Source of the DNA: Candidatus Villigracilaceae bacterium
GTDB lineage: Bacteria; Chloroflexota; Anaerolineae; Anaerolineales; Villigracilaceae
Assembly (NCBI GenBank): GCA_026645935.1
Contig: JAPKMP010000001.1
Location: 186,001 to 250,000 of the forward strand
Direction of reading: 5' to 3'
Length of the DNA: 64,000 bases
In this document: one piece after another, positions 15,900-24,910 of the stretch
Layout: each line of letters opens with the position of its first letter
Numbering within the stretch: the first letter of the stretch is position 1
Translations under genes and position numbers: made by a program
The notes under the pieces: generated by a model
Database searches by the model: none
What the model was told of the DNA's origin: nothing
Seen by the model: only the letters and a program-made list of their open reading frames with translations

Positions 15900-18425
15900 A
15901 TGATGGACATGGTGAAATGCCCCCTATGCGGGACGATGAACCCGCCCACACAGAAAATCTGCCAGGGATGCCAGACCCCGTTATCTGGGGAATCCTTTCA
16001 ACCCGGTCAGGCTCCGGTAAAGAAGGATACTGGAGAGCTGGAACCCATCCTGCCGCAATGGTTGAGGGATGCGCGCGAAACCGCAAAAGAATCGGGATTG
16101 GGTGAACGTTACCAGCAGTCAGAACCAAACCAATCCGCCGCTTCAAGCTCGGACCTGTTGGCGGGTCTGCAATCCCAGGCAAAATCTGACGACGAAGAGG
16201 AAGTGCCGGACTGGCTTGCCAACATCACAGGCGCACCAAAACAAAAACAAAAACCTGAAGAGCCTGAGGAATTCACCGGCGTCCGCTGGGTGGAGACGGG
16301 ACACAGGGACGATTTTGAACAGGAAGATGAAGTCCCCAGTTGGCTGGCCGGGATGCAGACCCCTTCAACCGGTGCAGATGAAAAAGACGAACTCACTGAA
16401 TGGTTCCAGGAATCAGGCGCGGGCAAGGATTCGTTCAAAAGCCCCTTTCAACAGATCGGCAACTCAATTCCTTCGTCTTCGCAACCCAAACCCGACGATA
16501 CAACGCCGGAGTGGTTGAAGCAAATGGCTGCTGAAGCCGGTGAAAAGAAAACCGAGTCCGAATCCATCGACTGGTTCAGCCAAATCCCGGCAGAATCTCC
16601 CGCTGGTTCAAAAGACCAATCTCAGGAACCCAGCGTCCCTGCTTTAGGCTCTGATTCTTCGGATTGGTTGAGTAAATTGCAAGCCGACGTAAATACAGAC
16701 GCACAAGAGGAAGCGCCGGAGTCCTCCGAGTTTCCGGTTGATACACCGGATTGGTTGAGGAATCTGGGCGGAGTCTCCAGCGGCGAACCGTCTCCATTTA
16801 TTGAATCAGCACCGGATGAGCCTGAGCCGCTCATCCCGGAACCGGGCATTCCCTCATGGCTGGCTTCGGAGGAAAGCAAAAAGTCGGACTCCACACCGGT
16901 GTGGCTGCAGGAAAAAGGGGGAACCGAATCAGACGTGCCTGCCTGGGTGTCTCAAGATTCTGCTTCTACTGCAGATTCACAGGCCCAACAGGACAATTTG
17001 GAATCGCCCGTTGAAGATATCTTCAGCGACCTTCCGGAATGGTTGAAATCCGCTGCGCCTGAATCTTCGATCTTCGATGAACCTGCCAAGCCCGTTGAGA
17101 CTCCAAGTGTTGGTGCGGCTGGACCGACTGCCCAACCAGATTTCGAAACGACGCCTGCCTTCACAGATGGGGGAATACCCAGCGACGCTGACGGACTCTT
17201 TACCGAAATGCCGGACTGGCTTTCCAACGCGCTGGAGACCCCGGTTACACCGGGCGCATCCGAACCAGGCACTGGCTCCGATGCGCTTGCATCGAACGTC
17301 CTGCCTTCATGGGTTGAAGCCATGCGTCCGATGGATCAGGCCATCCCCGGCTCTTCTTCCTTGATGAGCGATCAAACCTTCGAACAGCGCGGCGCTCTTG
17401 CAGGGTTACAGGGAGTCCTCCCCGCAGGTTTGGGCTTTGCACCCACCAGCAAACCCAAAACCTATTCGAACAAACTCAGTGTCAACGATGAACAACTGAA
17501 ACATGCTGAGATCTTCGAACAGGTCCTTGCAGCAGAGACCGCTCCCGAAAGGCTTGTCACGGAAAGGCAGATCGGTGCATCACGCGGATTGCGCTGGGCG
17601 ATTTCTGCAATTCTTATCGGCGTGATCTTGACCGTAACGTTTCTGGGAACCCGGTTCCTTTCCGTACCCATCGGCGTTCCCAACGAACTGCGCTTTACCA
17701 TGGCGGTTGCGCAAGCAATCCCTGAGAACGCGCCTGTCCTGGTCGTGATGGATTATGACGCCTCCCGCGCCGGTGAAATGGAAGCCGCCTCTGCTCCCTT
17801 GTTCGATAATTTGATGCTTCTTAAGCATCCGCGGCTGACTTTTATCGCCAGCAATGAACCCGGAGCGATCCTTGCCGAGCGCTTCATTGCCGGACCATTG
17901 GCGGTTCACAACTATCAAAACGGAGTCACTTACCTGAACCTCGGCTACCTTGCCGGAGCACAGGTGGGAATTCGCGCCTTTGCGGAAAATCCGATGTTCG
18001 CCGCGCCAATGGAGATCACAGGCCAGCCTGCATGGGCTTTGCCGCCGCTTCAGGATGTGAAGTCGCTTGACCAATTCGCACTCATTGTCCTTATCACCGA
18101 TGATGCCGATGCAGCCCGGTCCTGGATCGAACAGACAGAGACCGCGCGCGGCGTCGTTCCGATCGTTGCCATATCGAGCGCCCAGGCCGCGCCCATGATC
18201 CAGCCGTATTACGACTCGGGGCAGGTGGCGGGCATAATATCCGGATTATACGGAGGCGCGATCGTCGAACGCCAATACAACAATGGTCGCCCCGGCCTGG
18301 CGCGCAATTATTGGGATGCCTACAGCCTAGGTATGTTGCTTGCGTTGGTCTTCACACTTGGCGGAGGGTTCGTCCAATTGGGACTGGGTTTGCGCGATCG
18401 TACCGCATCCAGGGGTGAAAAATAA
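15900..18425 (+). CDS. Zinc-ribbon, P-x-W-L-repeat, membrane-spanning protein
   Basis: Large protein of unknown function, about 841 residues. Residues 5-22 form a zinc ribbon (CPLCGTMNPPTQKICQGC). Residues about 45-480 are acidic, low-complexity and probably disordered, with about 14 copies of a short motif of the form P-[DSEQ]-W-[LVF] (LPQWLRDA, VPDWLANI, VPSWLAGM, TPEWLKQM, TPDWLRNL, LPEWLKSA, MPDWLSNA). A membrane helix follows at about 562-585, then a soluble domain of about 220 residues and a final helix near the C-terminus. The start could also be 15885. The ribbon and repeats should be cytosolic. Confidence 0.8.
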   Translation: MMDMVKCPLCGTMNPPTQKICQGCQTPLSGESFQPGQAPVKKDTGELEPILPQWLRDARETAKESGLGERYQQSEPNQSAASSSDLLAGLQSQAKSDDEEEVPDWLANITGAPKQKQKPEEPEEFTGVRWVETGHRDDFEQEDEVPSWLAGMQTPSTGADEKDELTEWFQESGAGKDSFKSPFQQIGNSIPSSSQPKPDDTTPEWLKQMAAEAGEKKTESESIDWFSQIPAESPAGSKDQSQEPSVPALGSDSSDWLSKLQADVNTDAQEEAPESSEFPVDTPDWLRNLGGVSSGEPSPFIESAPDEPEPLIPEPGIPSWLASEESKKSDSTPVWLQEKGGTESDVPAWVSQDSASTADSQAQQDNLESPVEDIFSDLPEWLKSAAPESSIFDEPAKPVETPSVGAAGPTAQPDFETTPAFTDGGIPSDADGLFTEMPDWLSNALETPVTPGASEPGTGSDALASNVLPSWVEAMRPMDQAIPGSSSLMSDQTFEQRGALAGLQGVLPAGLGFAPTSKPKTYSNKLSVNDEQLKHAEIFEQVLAAETAPERLVTERQIGASRGLRWAISAILIGVILTVTFLGTRFLSVPIGVPNELRFTMAVAQAIPENAPVLVVMDYDASRAGEMEAASAPLFDNLMLLKHPRLTFIASNEPGAILAERFIAGPLAVHNYQNGVTYLNLGYLAGAQVGIRAFAENPMFAAPMEITGQPAWALPPLQDVKSLDQFALIVLITDDADAARSWIEQTETARGVVPIVAISSAQAAPMIQPYYDSGQVAGIISGLYGGAIVERQYNNGRPGLARNYWDAYSLGMLLALVFTLGGGFVQLGLGLRDRTASRGEK

Positions 18426-18426
18426 C

Positions 18427-19131
18427 ATGGCATTCTCCCTTGATCTCGTCACAGGCGCGCTCGGTTTCCTCTTCACGGTTTTGATCCTGAGTTATTTGAT
18501 CGGCGATAACCCCCTGTTCAAGATTGCTGTCTATCTTTTTGTGGGTGTCGCTTCCGGCTATACAGCCGCTGTGGTGTTCTGGCAGGTCCTTTACCCGAAA
18601 CTTTTTTTGCCAACCGTACTCATTTTGCAGACCGGTGACTTTATGCGCGGCGTTCTGCTAGTGGTGCCCTGGCTGGGTTTCGCCTTTATCCTGATGAAAA
18701 TCTCTCCGCGGCTGGCGGGAATCGCCCGCATTACTATGGCATTTCTCGTAGGCGCCGGTGCGGCTGTGACGATCGCAGGCGCATTGACCGGAACGATCAT
18801 TCCCCAAATGATCGCCACGATCGACTTTTTCGATCCAAGCCTCGCGGCAGCAAGGAATATCAGCGCATTCGAAGTGTTGGGGAATGGAACGATTCTGTTG
18901 GTGGGTGTTGTCACGACTCTGGCTTATTTCCATTTCGGTGCGCGACAAAAACCGGATGGCTCACCGAAACGTTTTGCCCCGATCGACCTGCTTTCATGGA
19001 TCGGACGCATCTTCATTGGAATCACCCTTGGCGTTATCTTCGCAGGCGTGTATGCCGCAGCCCTCTCTGCCATGATCGAACGAATAAACTTTCTCATTAA
19101 CTTCCTCACTTCACTGTTGGGGATGTCCTAG
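18427..19131 (+). CDS. Membrane protein of unknown function
   Basis: About 234 residues with six or more hydrophobic segments. They include LVTGALGFLFTVLILSYLIG at the N-terminus, a helix with GVASGYTAAVVFW, and a C-terminal pair around GVIFAGVYAAALSAMIE. No family motif is recognised. It starts one base after the stop of the zinc-ribbon gene and is followed after 6 bases by the ASKHA gene, so it belongs to the same operon. It is probably another integral subunit. Confidence 0.75.
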   Translation: MAFSLDLVTGALGFLFTVLILSYLIGDNPLFKIAVYLFVGVASGYTAAVVFWQVLYPKLFLPTVLILQTGDFMRGVLLVVPWLGFAFILMKISPRLAGIARITMAFLVGAGAAVTIAGALTGTIIPQMIATIDFFDPSLAAARNISAFEVLGNGTILLVGVVTTLAYFHFGARQKPDGSPKRFAPIDLLSWIGRIFIGITLGVIFAGVYAAALSAMIERINFLINFLTSLLGMS

Positions 19132-19137
19132 GGTCCC

Positions 19138-20898
19138 ATGCCTACTTCCATTGTTACAGGTAACTCCCTGCTTGCCATCGACGTCGGAGCCGCAAACACT
19201 CGCGCGGTTCTGTTCGATGTGATCGAAGGCGAATACCGATTTGTGGCATCTGGAGTTGCACCCAGCACCGCTGAATCACCGGTGAGGGACGTATCGGAGG
19301 GCGCACGCCATGCCATTCGATCATTGCAGGGCATTCTAAAGAAGAACCTGCTTGATATGTCACGCAGTCTTATCCTGCCCAGCCAGCCCGACGGCTCGGG
19401 CGTGGATTCGCTCGTCGTCACCGTTTCCGCAGGCTCAGCCGTGCGGACCCTTGTAGTTGGGCTTCTGAAAGACGTCTCGCTTGACAGCGCCCGGCGTCTG
19501 ACTGAATCCACCTACGCCCGCGTGGTGGATTTCATCAGCCTTGGTGATCATCGCAAGCCCGAACAGCAGATCGACAGCATTCTACGCACCCGCCCGGATA
19601 TGGTTGTCATCGCCGGGGGTACGGATGGGGGCGCTTCCCGCTCCGTTCAAAAATTGCTCGATCCGATCGGCCTCGCCAGTTACTTTTTGCCCGAGGAAAA
19701 GCGCCCTGCCGTTCTATACGCGGGCAACGGCAAACTTGCGGAAGAGGTGAAGTCGCTGGTCGGTTCCCTTTCATCCTATCTGCATTTCAGCTCGAATATC
19801 CGCCCCTCGCTCGATACCGAAGACATCCCGCCAGCCGAGAGTGAACTGGCACAGATGTTCATCAAAATCCGCAAGAAGCAACTCAAGGGGTTGGACATAC
19901 TCGATAATTGGGCGGGCGGTCACACCCTGCCGACGGCATATGCAACAGGGCGCATGGTACGCTTTCTATCCAATGTTTATGGCTCGCAAAAAGGGCTGCT
20001 AAGCGTGGACCTTGGCGCTTCTTCCACAGTGATCGCTGCGGGCTTCAAGAACAAATCTGTTTTGAAGGTGTATCCCCAGTTTGGCCAGGGTGAAAACCTG
20101 CCTGGCTTGCTTAATCACACTTCCATCGAAGATATCTTGCGCTGGTCAACTCTCGACATCCCGCCCGCAACTCTTGTGGATTATCTGCACCAAAAAGCGC
20201 TTTATCCTGCCACGATCCCCGCCACCAGGGAAGATCTTGTACTCGCGCAGTCGGTGGCGAAACAGGCATTATTCCTTGCCATGCAGTCTGCGCGTCGCGA
20301 TTTTCCTAGAGACGCCGCCATCATCAAGCCGAATCTCGCCCCGCTCTTCGATCCGATCATCGCCGGGGGTGCCACCTTGAGCGACGCTTCGCGGCCGGGT
20401 CAGAGCCTGCTCCTGCTATTGGACGCGGTCCAACCCGTCGGCATTGCGACTGTCATCCTAGATCAGAACAACCTCATGCCGCTCCTGGGCGCGGCGGGCT
20501 CTGTCAATAATCTTCTTCCGGTCCAGGTCCTTGAATCCGGGGCATTTCTGAGTATAGGTACGATCATCTGCCCGGTGGTTTCAGCAAAATATGGCGCTTC
20601 CATCTTGAAAGCCAGAATCACGTATGAAAACGGCGCTGAAGCGGGCGTGGATCTGAAGTATGGTTTTCTGGAGATTCTTCCCTTGAAAAGCGGCGAGACA
20701 GGCCGACTTACCATCCAGGTCGGGCGCGGAGTGGATATTGGCTTCGGCTTTGGGCGAGGCGTAAAAGGTCTTCCGATCAGCGGCGGTGCGTTGGGTGTCG
20801 TCTTCGATGGCAGGGGTCGTCCCTTGGACATGCCGTCTGACCCTGTCAGGAGGCGCGAACTCATCAAAAAATGGAACTGGTCTTTGGGAGGCGGATAA
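19138..20898 (+). CDS. GlmL/MutL-family ASKHA protein
   Basis: Protein of 586 residues resembling the MutL/GlmL family that accompanies glutamate mutase (not the mismatch-repair MutL). The actin-fold phosphate motif LLAIDVGAANTRAVLFD is at the N-terminus. A second glycine-rich motif MVVIAGGTDGGASRSV follows near residue 160, then LLSVDLGASSTVIAAG near 285 and IIAGGATLSDASRPGQ near 405. It should bind and perhaps hydrolyse ATP. No B12-dependent mutase subunit is encoded nearby; its neighbours are membrane proteins. A different, membrane-linked role is therefore likely. Confidence 0.75.
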   Translation: MPTSIVTGNSLLAIDVGAANTRAVLFDVIEGEYRFVASGVAPSTAESPVRDVSEGARHAIRSLQGILKKNLLDMSRSLILPSQPDGSGVDSLVVTVSAGSAVRTLVVGLLKDVSLDSARRLTESTYARVVDFISLGDHRKPEQQIDSILRTRPDMVVIAGGTDGGASRSVQKLLDPIGLASYFLPEEKRPAVLYAGNGKLAEEVKSLVGSLSSYLHFSSNIRPSLDTEDIPPAESELAQMFIKIRKKQLKGLDILDNWAGGHTLPTAYATGRMVRFLSNVYGSQKGLLSVDLGASSTVIAAGFKNKSVLKVYPQFGQGENLPGLLNHTSIEDILRWSTLDIPPATLVDYLHQKALYPATIPATREDLVLAQSVAKQALFLAMQSARRDFPRDAAIIKPNLAPLFDPIIAGGATLSDASRPGQSLLLLLDAVQPVGIATVILDQNNLMPLLGAAGSVNNLLPVQVLESGAFLSIGTIICPVVSAKYGASILKARITYENGAEAGVDLKYGFLEILPLKSGETGRLTIQVGRGVDIGFGFGRGVKGLPISGGALGVVFDGRGRPLDMPSDPVRRRELIKKWNWSLGGG

Positions 20899-20901
20899 AG
20901 A

Positions 20902-21957
20902 ATGATTGCACCTGTTCATCATGTCACTGGTCTGACCACAATCGTCCGCGAACGGCTGTTGCCCGTTTCAGGGAACGTCATTGCCAGAATCCAGCAGAAA
21001 GTCACGACTGGCGAAGTGGTTGCCGAGACTCGCTGGGCGCGCGAACATGTCCTGTTGGATGTGGCGCGTTCGTTGGGAGTTTCCCCCGCCGCGGCAGACC
21101 GCCTGATCAAATGCCAGGTGGACGATCAACTTCCCGCTTCGGCAGAGATTGCCGTGGGAAAAGGATTGTTCCCACGTTCCGTGCGCGCGCCGCGCGAAGG
21201 GCGCGTGGTGGCGGTGGGGGGCGGGCAGGTCCTCCTGGAGATCGGCGAATCGAAATTTGAACTACGCGCGGGCATGCCCGGTACAGTGGTTCAGGTGATT
21301 CCAAACCGGGGGGTTGTGATTCAAAGTTCCGGGGGGCTTGTTCAGGGGGTTTGGGGCAATGGGCGGATCGATTCAGGTTTGATGGTCAACTTGATGCAAA
21401 GCCCCGATTCGGTATTGACTCCAGACAGAGCGGACGTCAGCCTGCGCGGTTCGATTCTTCTTGGCGGTATGATCCAACATGCCGAATCCTTGCAGGCCTT
21501 GGCGGAACTACCCGCACGCGGGCTGATCGCTTCCAGCATTGTACCCCCCTTGTTGGCGAAGGCACGCGAGATGCGTTACCCCATTGTCGTAACGGATGGT
21601 TTCGGATCCGTGCCGATGAATTCGGCGGCGTATAAGCTGCTCAGCACAAGCGCCAAACGCGAAGTTGCCCTTAATGCGGAATCCACCGACCGCTATTCCG
21701 GTTCACGCCCTGAAATCATCATTCCTTTGCCAACAACCTCCGAGCCGCCCGTTCCCAGCGAAACCGAAAGCTTTGCACCCGGATCCCAGGTGCGCATGCG
21801 CTGCGCTCCCGCAACGGGAAGAATCGGTTCCATCCTCTCGATCAAACCCGGCTTGACAACCCTTCCCAGCGGGCTGCGCGCCCAGGCCGCGGAAGTCAAG
21901 CTTGACAACAACGAAATCGTGATCGTCCCGCTCGTAAACATGGAAGTTGTGGGATAA
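20902..21957 (+). CDS. Unknown 351-residue operon partner with barrel-sandwich-like domain
   Basis: Soluble protein of unknown family. The N-terminal 80 residues are helical. The segment VRAPREGRVVAVGGGQVLLE near residue 95 has the Ala-Pro-x-x-Gly-x-Val pattern of barrel-sandwich (lipoyl-like or RnfC-like) folds, followed by GTVVQVIPNRGVVIQSSGG. A Rossmann-like middle part (LLGGMIQHAESLQALAEL, PIVVTDGFGS) and a C-terminal beta-rich tail follow. No catalytic motif is seen. It begins 3 bases after the ASKHA gene, and the two probably act together. Confidence 0.7.
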   Translation: MIAPVHHVTGLTTIVRERLLPVSGNVIARIQQKVTTGEVVAETRWAREHVLLDVARSLGVSPAAADRLIKCQVDDQLPASAEIAVGKGLFPRSVRAPREGRVVAVGGGQVLLEIGESKFELRAGMPGTVVQVIPNRGVVIQSSGGLVQGVWGNGRIDSGLMVNLMQSPDSVLTPDRADVSLRGSILLGGMIQHAESLQALAELPARGLIASSIVPPLLAKAREMRYPIVVTDGFGSVPMNSAAYKLLSTSAKREVALNAESTDRYSGSRPEIIIPLPTTSEPPVPSETESFAPGSQVRMRCAPATGRIGSILSIKPGLTTLPSGLRAQAAEVKLDNNEIVIVPLVNMEVVG

Positions 21958-21997
21958 TTGCGCAAAGATGTTCAAATAAGGTTCAGGAGAGTGCTTC

Positions 21998-22564
21998 ATG
22001 TCCTTTGAAGAATCCAATTTCGACGATAACCCCGAGGACGGTCAACTGCCGGAAGAATCCAATAATAACCGTACCTTCCTGATCGCAGCTGCCATTCTGG
22101 GCGGGATCATCCTGATCTCGTTCGCGTGCATAGTCGGAGTTTATCTCTTTACGCAGAACTCCGCTGCGCAGGCAGAACAGCAGGCAGCAGCATTGACTCA
22201 AACTGAGGCGGTCAATGCCAATTTCATCAACCAGGCACTGACCTCCACGCATGAGGCATCCCTGATTCCCACCGCCACCCTGCCGCCAACCGCGACATTG
22301 GTCGTGAACGTACCCACTGCGACGAATACACCCGATCCGAATGCAGTTGCCCAGGCGGGCACTCCCGGAGCTGCAACTGCGACCGTCGGAGCTGCGTTGA
22401 CCCAGGCTGCCATCGCACAGCTGACCATCGTCCCAACGACCACTGCTTTGCCCAAAACGGGTTTCGTGGATGACGTGGGCATTCCTGGGCTTGTTGTCAT
22501 GTCGCTTGCTTTCATTATTGTGATCCTTGTTGCGCGCAGACTCCGCTTCGCCCCCAGCCGATAA
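21998..22564 (+). CDS. Thr-rich surface protein with LPKTG-type C-terminal signal
   Basis: Protein of 188 residues with an acidic N-terminus, a hydrophobic helix at about 26-51, and an Ala/Thr-rich stretch of about 100 residues. The C-terminus has LPKTG (about 151-155), a hydrophobic helix (GLVVMSLAFIIVILV) and the basic tail ARRLRFAPSR. That order, LPxTG then helix then positive tail, is the classical sortase sorting signal. The first helix is unlike a cleavable signal peptide because 25 residues precede it. TTCAGGAGA precedes the ATG by 9 bases. It is the last gene before a strong terminator. Confidence 0.75.
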   Translation: MSFEESNFDDNPEDGQLPEESNNNRTFLIAAAILGGIILISFACIVGVYLFTQNSAAQAEQQAAALTQTEAVNANFINQALTSTHEASLIPTATLPPTATLVVNVPTATNTPDPNAVAQAGTPGAATATVGAALTQAAIAQLTIVPTTTALPKTGFVDDVGIPGLVVMSLAFIIVILVARRLRFAPSR

Positions 22565-22585
22565 TTGCCCCCTCTCCCAAACTTC

Positions 22586-22617
22586 AACTCACCCCGATGC
22601 CGGGGTGAGTTTTTATT
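22586..22617. terminator. Terminator at the end of the membrane operon
   Basis: Perfect stem AACTCACCCCG/CGGGGTGAGTT with a short ATGC loop, followed by TTTTATTT. It closes the nine-gene operon and may also serve the convergent editing-protein gene. Confidence 0.85.
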
Positions 22618-22638
22618 TCATGCAAATTGTTTCCCCCG

Positions 22639-23370
22639 CTATCGAAGTTTTATATAAAGCCGTTTGTTCCTCCTGCCTTTGTTCTCAGTGCGAAAGATGC
22701 TGAAGCGGCCGAGGTCAAGAGTCGACCCGACATGTGTTCCTCCACAAGCCTGGATGTCGAATCCGCGGATCTCAACCACGCGCACATGACCGTCGACAAT
22801 AGGAGGTTTGACATTGAGCGTTCGAAGCAGTTCGGGTCGGTTTCGGTATTCATCCTCGGTCATCAAATAAGACATGATGGGATATCCCGCATGTAAAACC
22901 TCATTTACCTTTGCTTCCAACTCCGAGCACAGCTCCGTTGAAAGGATTTCCAGGTTGAAGTCGATCCTGGAGTATTCTTCGCTGATCTGCACGCCTGTGA
23001 TCCAACCCTTGTAATCGCGAAGTGTAATGGTATTTAAGATATGCAGGACTGTGTGATGGCGGGATAAAGACAACCTGCGTTCGGAGTTTATATTCACCGA
23101 TATTTTCCGCCCAACGAGTTCGGGTTTCAATTCTGAGTTACAAACATGCCAGATGACCTGTTCTTCGTCGATAAACGCAGAGTCGATTTCGATGCGGGAA
23201 TCATCTGGGAGTGTGGCGAATCCGTTATCGGAAGGTTGTCCGCCCCCGCCGGGGTAGAAACAGGTTTGGTCGAGTGCGAAGCGCGAGTCCTGAATCGCAA
23301 TGACCATTGCCCCGGTCTCGAAGCAATGGTCATCTTGTGAATAAAGTCGTTTTGTCGCTTGCAGGGGCAT
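22639..23370 (-). CDS. AlaX-type alanyl-tRNA editing protein
   Basis: Free-standing homologue of the AlaRS editing domain, 243 residues. It hydrolyses mischarged Ser-tRNA(Ala) or Gly-tRNA(Ala). The first part, FYPGGGGQPSDNG, matches the N-terminal domain. The zinc site is built from SRHHTVLH (HxxxH) and CGGTHVGST (C and H). It begins 5 bases after the phosphohexomutase stop codon, so the two are co-transcribed. Family members of this length may have AlaXM-type specificity; this is inferred from size. Confidence 0.88.
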   Translation of the reverse strand: MPLQATKRLYSQDDHCFETGAMVIAIQDSRFALDQTCFYPGGGGQPSDNGFATLPDDSRIEIDSAFIDEEQVIWHVCNSELKPELVGRKISVNINSERRLSLSRHHTVLHILNTITLRDYKGWITGVQISEEYSRIDFNLEILSTELCSELEAKVNEVLHAGYPIMSYLMTEDEYRNRPELLRTLNVKPPIVDGHVRVVEIRGFDIQACGGTHVGSTLDLGRFSIFRTENKGRRNKRLYIKLR

Positions 23371-23375
23371 AGAAA

Positions 23376-24824
23376 CTATACGACGCTTTCCGCCACCTGT
23401 TTACCATAACCCAAAAGCGCTTTTACCATGGGTTGTGTGCGGCCCTCCGCGTAAACGCGCAGGACAGGTTCGGTGCCGGAAGGGCGGATCAGCAGCCATG
23501 AATCATCTGCCATGATGTATTTCACGCCGTCACGCTGGTTGATTTCACCCACCTTTTGTCCGCCGATCTCCGCCGGAGCCTTCTGGGTGAGGAACTCGGT
23601 CATTTCGGCTTTGGCAACAGGGCGGCTCAAGCGCAAGTCCGCGCGCTCGTAAAAGGCGGGGCCGACATCCGCAAGCAAATCATCGACCAACTCGCCAAGC
23701 GATTTGTTATACGCGGCAAGCATTTCCACGATGAGCAAACCCATGATGGGACCGTCGCCTTCGGGGATGTGCCCTTTGAAGGAAATACCGCCGGATTCCT
23801 CGCCGCCGATGAGCACATCTTCGCTCATCATGATATCCGCGATATGGTTGAAGCCGACCGGTGTTTCATGGATCTTGAAGCCGTAGCGCTTGGCAAGCCT
23901 GTCCAGCATGCGCGTCGTTGAAACCGTGCGCACCACAGAGCCGCTCATGCCGCGCTTCTCGACGAGATATTTCAGCGAGAGCGCCATGATCTTATGCGGG
24001 TCCACAAAGTTGCCGCGCTCGTCCATCGCGCCGATGCGGTCGGCGTCGCCGTCGGTGACCACGCCAAAGTTGCCCAGCCCCGAACTGACCGCGCTCGATA
24101 ATGCGCCCAGGTATTTTGAGATCGGTTCGGGATGAATGCCGCCAAAACCGGGGTTCATCTCGCCGCGGATCTCATAGACTTCACAGCCTGTGCCCTGCAA
24201 AAAGGATTTGATCACGCCCCGCCCCGATCCGTACATCGCATCGGCAACGAAGCGCTGGGGATTCTCGGCGATGATGTCTGTGTTGATCAGTTTGCGCATG
24301 TGATCGAAATAGGCAGGCAGGGGATTGAACTTCTGGATCAGACCCGCTTCGCGCGCCTTGTTGAAGTCCATCAAATTGGGACCGCGCGCCTGTTGTTCGT
24401 TATCGTTGATGTAAACTTCCACGCGGCGGCACTGTTCCGGCAGCGCCGAGCCGCCGAACGCGCCCTTCACTTTCACTCCGTTGTAGCGCGGCGCATTATG
24501 CGAAGCGGTGATCATCACACCTGCGATGGCGTTGTTGTTCTTGACCGCGTAGGAAATGGCGGGTGTGGGCGAATCGGATTGAGCCAGCAAAACGTTGAAT
24601 CCGTTCGCGGCAAGGACACGCGCCACTTCCCCTGCGAAACGGTCTGAAAGGAAACGGGTATCGAAACCGATGACGATCTTTTTCTCATCCACCGAGTCGG
24701 ATTTGTCCCAATGGTCCGATGCCACGGCATCGGCGATGGCTTGAGAGACCATGCGTAGATTGCTGAAGGTGAAGCTATCCGAGATGACGGCGCGCCAGCC
24801 GTCGGTGCCGAAATGAATGGGCAT
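23376..24824 (-). CDS. Phosphoglucomutase/phosphomannomutase family protein
   Basis: Alpha-D-phosphohexomutase, 482 residues, interconverting hexose 1- and 6-phosphates in the cytosol. The four family motifs are visible: the active-site serine in TASHNAPRYNGVK, the metal loop TDGDADRIG, the sugar-binding loop GGEESGG and the phosphate-binding RPSGTEP near the C-terminus. The Shine-Dalgarno AAGGAG lies 6 bases before the ATG. With glgC in the same window it may feed glycogen synthesis, but glucose versus mannose preference is not readable. Confidence 0.9.
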   Translation of the reverse strand: MPIHFGTDGWRAVISDSFTFSNLRMVSQAIADAVASDHWDKSDSVDEKKIVIGFDTRFLSDRFAGEVARVLAANGFNVLLAQSDSPTPAISYAVKNNNAIAGVMITASHNAPRYNGVKVKGAFGGSALPEQCRRVEVYINDNEQQARGPNLMDFNKAREAGLIQKFNPLPAYFDHMRKLINTDIIAENPQRFVADAMYGSGRGVIKSFLQGTGCEVYEIRGEMNPGFGGIHPEPISKYLGALSSAVSSGLGNFGVVTDGDADRIGAMDERGNFVDPHKIMALSLKYLVEKRGMSGSVVRTVSTTRMLDRLAKRYGFKIHETPVGFNHIADIMMSEDVLIGGEESGGISFKGHIPEGDGPIMGLLIVEMLAAYNKSLGELVDDLLADVGPAFYERADLRLSRPVAKAEMTEFLTQKAPAEIGGQKVGEINQRDGVKYIMADDSWLLIRPSGTEPVLRVYAEGRTQPMVKALLGYGKQVAESVV

Positions 24825-24910
24825 TGTTGCTCCTTGAAAGTTGGGTAGAGCGCGTTTTACAACGCGCGGATTCGATCAGTGGCGTGAGAGAAGACCGATT
24901 ACGTGATGAT

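Noticed and set aside
19138-20898. DNA mismatch repair protein MutL
   Set aside because: The name MutL is shared by two unrelated families. There is no GHKL ATPase motif; the motifs are of the actin-like ASKHA fold.
23371-23390. TATAGT four bases before the AlaX-type gene start, as a leaderless promoter
   Set aside because: The bases are the last codons and stop of the phosphohexomutase gene, and the spacing is too short; the gene is simply downstream in the same unit.
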